Assembly (NCBI GenBank): GCA_021323255.1
Contig: JAJTCL010000231.1
Location: 1-7,049, forward strand
Direction of reading: 5' to 3'
From: Propionibacteriaceae bacterium
GTDB lineage: Bacteria > Actinomycetota > Actinomycetes > Propionibacteriales > Propionibacteriaceae
DNA: 7,049 nt
This document shows, one piece after another, positions 5,736 through 7,049 of the stretch. Made by a program: the position numbers and the translations under genes. Below the pieces are notes generated by a model, which ran no database searches, had not been told where the DNA came from, and was given only the letters and a program-made list of their open reading frames with translations. Position 1 is the first letter of the stretch. Each line of letters begins with the position of its first letter.

Positions 5736-6470
5736 CTAGCCGAGGATCGAAACCTCGTGGCGATGAGGTTTCTTGCGCGCCCGCAGAGTGAGCCAGATCA
5801 CCGCGGCACCGGTCAGGCCGAGCGTGACCGCCGTACCAAGCCCCAAATAGCGCGGCACGCCTTGGCCTTCCTGGTCGAAAAACGCAAGGAGAATGAACTC
5901 CGCAGACTGATGCATGGTGCCGAACGCGGTGACGCCGAAGATCAAGATCACCAACCGCTGCATCGTAGTGAGGTTCACCGCTTGCCGACTCATGCTCGCG
6001 TAGACCAGGAAGCCAATGGCAACGAATTCCGAAATAGTGCCGAGGATGATCCAGGCACCGCCGTAGCCGACCCAGCCCTCGACCGACCACACTCCAAACC
6101 AACCGCCGAGGCTCATGATCACCAGCGGAACGGCGACGGCGGCGCCGAAGATCTTGGTGCCGCGAGCCAACGGGTGCAGCAGCAGGAAAGCGATCCACGC
6201 GCAGGTGGCGAGTGTGAGCCCCAACGCGGCCAACTGGGCTGCCCAGGAGACCCGCAGCGCCAGCGTGTCCGCTTGGATCGGCAGCATGTTCATGGTCTGT
6301 TGCAATGCCAGGCAGTCCTGGGATGTCGGGCTTACCCCACAAGCCGCCCACTGCCGCATGACCGAGACAGCCGTTGCCAGGCAGGCGAGGATGAGCAATG
6401 CTCCGGAGACGAACCAGGCTCTCTCCTCCGCTGTGACCCGGCGGACATCGCGAGCTGGCTCGATGGTCAT
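5736..6470 (-). CDS. Six-helix integral membrane protein of unknown function
   Basis: This 244-residue protein has about six hydrophobic helices: residues about 19-38 (WFVSGALLILACLATAVSVM), 75-99, 108-129 (IFGAAVAVPLVIMSLGGWFG), 138-161, 171-198 and 207-228. A charged N-terminus (MTIEPARDVRRVTAEERAW) and a basic C-terminus (RARKKPHRHE) both suggest cytoplasmic ends. The loop after helix 1 holds two cysteines (AACGVSPTSQDC) that would lie outside and could form a disulfide. No transporter signature or catalytic motif is recognised. ATG 6470 is preceded by AGGGAG with 4-nt spacing. The gene is divergent from radA (96-bp gap) and its stop lies 6 nt from the palindromic element. Without that element its stop would be about 5 nt from the aminotransferase stop. 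Confidence 0.82.
   Translation of the reverse strand: MTIEPARDVRRVTAEERAWFVSGALLILACLATAVSVMRQWAACGVSPTSQDCLALQQTMNMLPIQADTLALRVSWAAQLAALGLTLATCAWIAFLLLHPLARGTKIFGAAVAVPLVIMSLGGWFGVWSVEGWVGYGGAWIILGTISEFVAIGFLVYASMSRQAVNLTTMQRLVILIFGVTAFGTMHQSAEFILLAFFDQEGQGVPRYLGLGTAVTLGLTGAAVIWLTLRARKKPHRHEVSILG
5749..5772 (-). terminator. Perfect 8-bp hairpin in the last codons of the membrane protein gene
   Basis: GAAACCTC (5749-5756) and GAGGTTTC (5765-5772) are perfect inverted repeats around an 8-nt loop. They lie 11 nt before the stop of the membrane protein on its strand. There is no T-run, so if it terminates transcription it would be of the tailless type reported in high-GC bacteria. It could also be a coding coincidence. 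Confidence 0.3.
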
Positions 6471-6553
6471 GACGCTCCCTGGGACGAACGGTGCTGTCGT
6501 CAGAGTAGCCGCAGCCGTCTTCAGCTAGCTCGAGAACTGTCAGCGCAGAGTCC

Positions 6554-6559
6554 TAGGGT
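6554..6559 (+). promoter_or_regulatory. Putative -10 element of a leaderless radA promoter
   Basis: TAGGGT lies 7 nt upstream of ATG 6567 and there is no Shine-Dalgarno sequence between them. This fits a leaderless transcript. No convincing -35 hexamer is visible at 16-18 nt upstream. Confidence 0.4.
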
Positions 6560-6566
6560 CTCCGGC

Positions 6567-7049
6567 ATGCCCAAGACGAGTGCCAAAGCTAGCCATACCT
6601 GCACTGAATGCGGTTGGAGGTCGAGTCGTTGGGTCGGGCGCTGTGGCGAATGTCAGACCTGGGGAAGTGTTGTCGAGGAGGCCGCGCCGAAGCTGAACCA
6701 GATCTCCACGTTGATTCCAGTGAGCAAGGCAGTTCCGATCGGCATGATCAACGCGGCGCTGGCGACTCACGCCCGCACCGGAGTCGCCGAACTCGACCGT
6801 GTGCTCGGCGACGGCCTCGTGCCAGGAGTTGTGGTGCTCCTGGCTGGAGAACCCGGCGTGGGAAAGTCCACGCTGCTGCTCGAGGTCGCGGCCCGCTGGG
6901 CGCGAAACGGACATACCACCTTGTACGTGACGGGTGAGGAGTCGGCAGCCCAGGTGCGCCTCCGCGCCGGGCGTACCAACGCCGTGGCCGATCAGCTTTA
7001 CCTGGCAGCTGAGACCGATCTCGGCACCGTACTCGGCCACGTCGAGGAG
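6567..7049 (+). CDS. radA: DNA repair protein RadA (Sms), N-terminal part, cut by the right edge
   Basis: The first 161 residues are visible; the family is usually about 450-480 residues. RadA is a cytosolic RecA-related ATPase and DNA helicase that helps branch migration during recombinational repair. Features seen in order are the N-terminal C4 zinc finger (C12-x2-C15 and C26-x2-C29 in TCTECGWRSSRWVGRCGECQ) followed by TWGSVVEE, then TGVAELDRVLGDGLVPG (about 71-87), Walker A GEPGVGKST (94-102) and the conserved YVTGEES (120-126). Walker B, the KNRFG motif and the Lon-like C-terminal domain would lie past the window end. ATG 6567 gives the standard RadA N-terminus just before the zinc finger. 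The gene is divergent from the membrane protein and appears to be driven by its own leaderless-type promoter. Confidence 0.96.
   Translation, partial: MPKTSAKASHTCTECGWRSSRWVGRCGECQTWGSVVEEAAPKLNQISTLIPVSKAVPIGMINAALATHARTGVAELDRVLGDGLVPGVVVLLAGEPGVGKSTLLLEVAARWARNGHTTLYVTGEESAAQVRLRAGRTNAVADQLYLAAETDLGTVLGHVEE

Noticed and set aside
5605..6351. Long minus-strand open frame of 248 codons overlapping the membrane protein and the palindrome
   Set aside because: Its composition (Arg/Gly/His-rich) is that of an alternate frame, it has no family resemblance, and the overlapping frame at 5736-6470 gives clear membrane helices.

Overview
The window is high-GC, gene-dense DNA that reads as the chromosome of an actinobacterium. 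The basis is GC-rich codon choice, frequent GTG/TTG starts, several TANNNT-like -10 hexamers 6-7 nt upstream of start codons with no leader (leaderless-type promoters), and proteins of actinobacterial type: a Pat/HisC aminotransferase, RadA, and a Cys-rich conserved protein. I cannot name the genus; the order Propionibacteriales is only a guess.

Layout. Positions 1-1860 hold three plus-strand genes: a two-domain VOC/glyoxalase-like protein cut by the left edge, a RibD_C/dihydrofolate-reductase-like protein, and a class I SAM methyltransferase. A minus-strand sugar phosphate isomerase/epimerase-like TIM-barrel gene (2090-2911) converges on them. Its C-terminal helix has been knocked out of frame by an apparent 4-bp CCGG tandem duplication, and the lost tail is still readable down to 1993. 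Divergent from it is a Cys-rich conserved protein (3009-3779), followed by a VOC protein (3850-4482) whose stop overlaps the TTG start of a Pat/HisC-type aminotransferase (4479-5567). A six-helix membrane protein (5736-6470, minus) converges on the aminotransferase, and radA (6567 to the right edge) diverges from the membrane protein.

The most unusual object is a 165-bp near-palindrome at 5565-5729, between the converging aminotransferase and membrane-protein genes. It has 18-bp perfect terminal inverted repeats and a further 39-position imperfect stem. Most imperfections are G-U pairs in plus-strand RNA, so it looks kept as an RNA hairpin. It is bounded by TA dinucleotides that coincide with the aminotransferase stop. 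Removing the element with one TA copy restores CGC-TAA, as expected if a TA-targeting MITE-like element had inserted into a TAA stop and changed it to TAG without altering the protein.

No pathway links all the genes. The VOC-aminotransferase pair is probably co-translated. The remaining genes look like ordinary housekeeping or accessory metabolism. No tRNA, rRNA, CRISPR array or transposase gene was seen.
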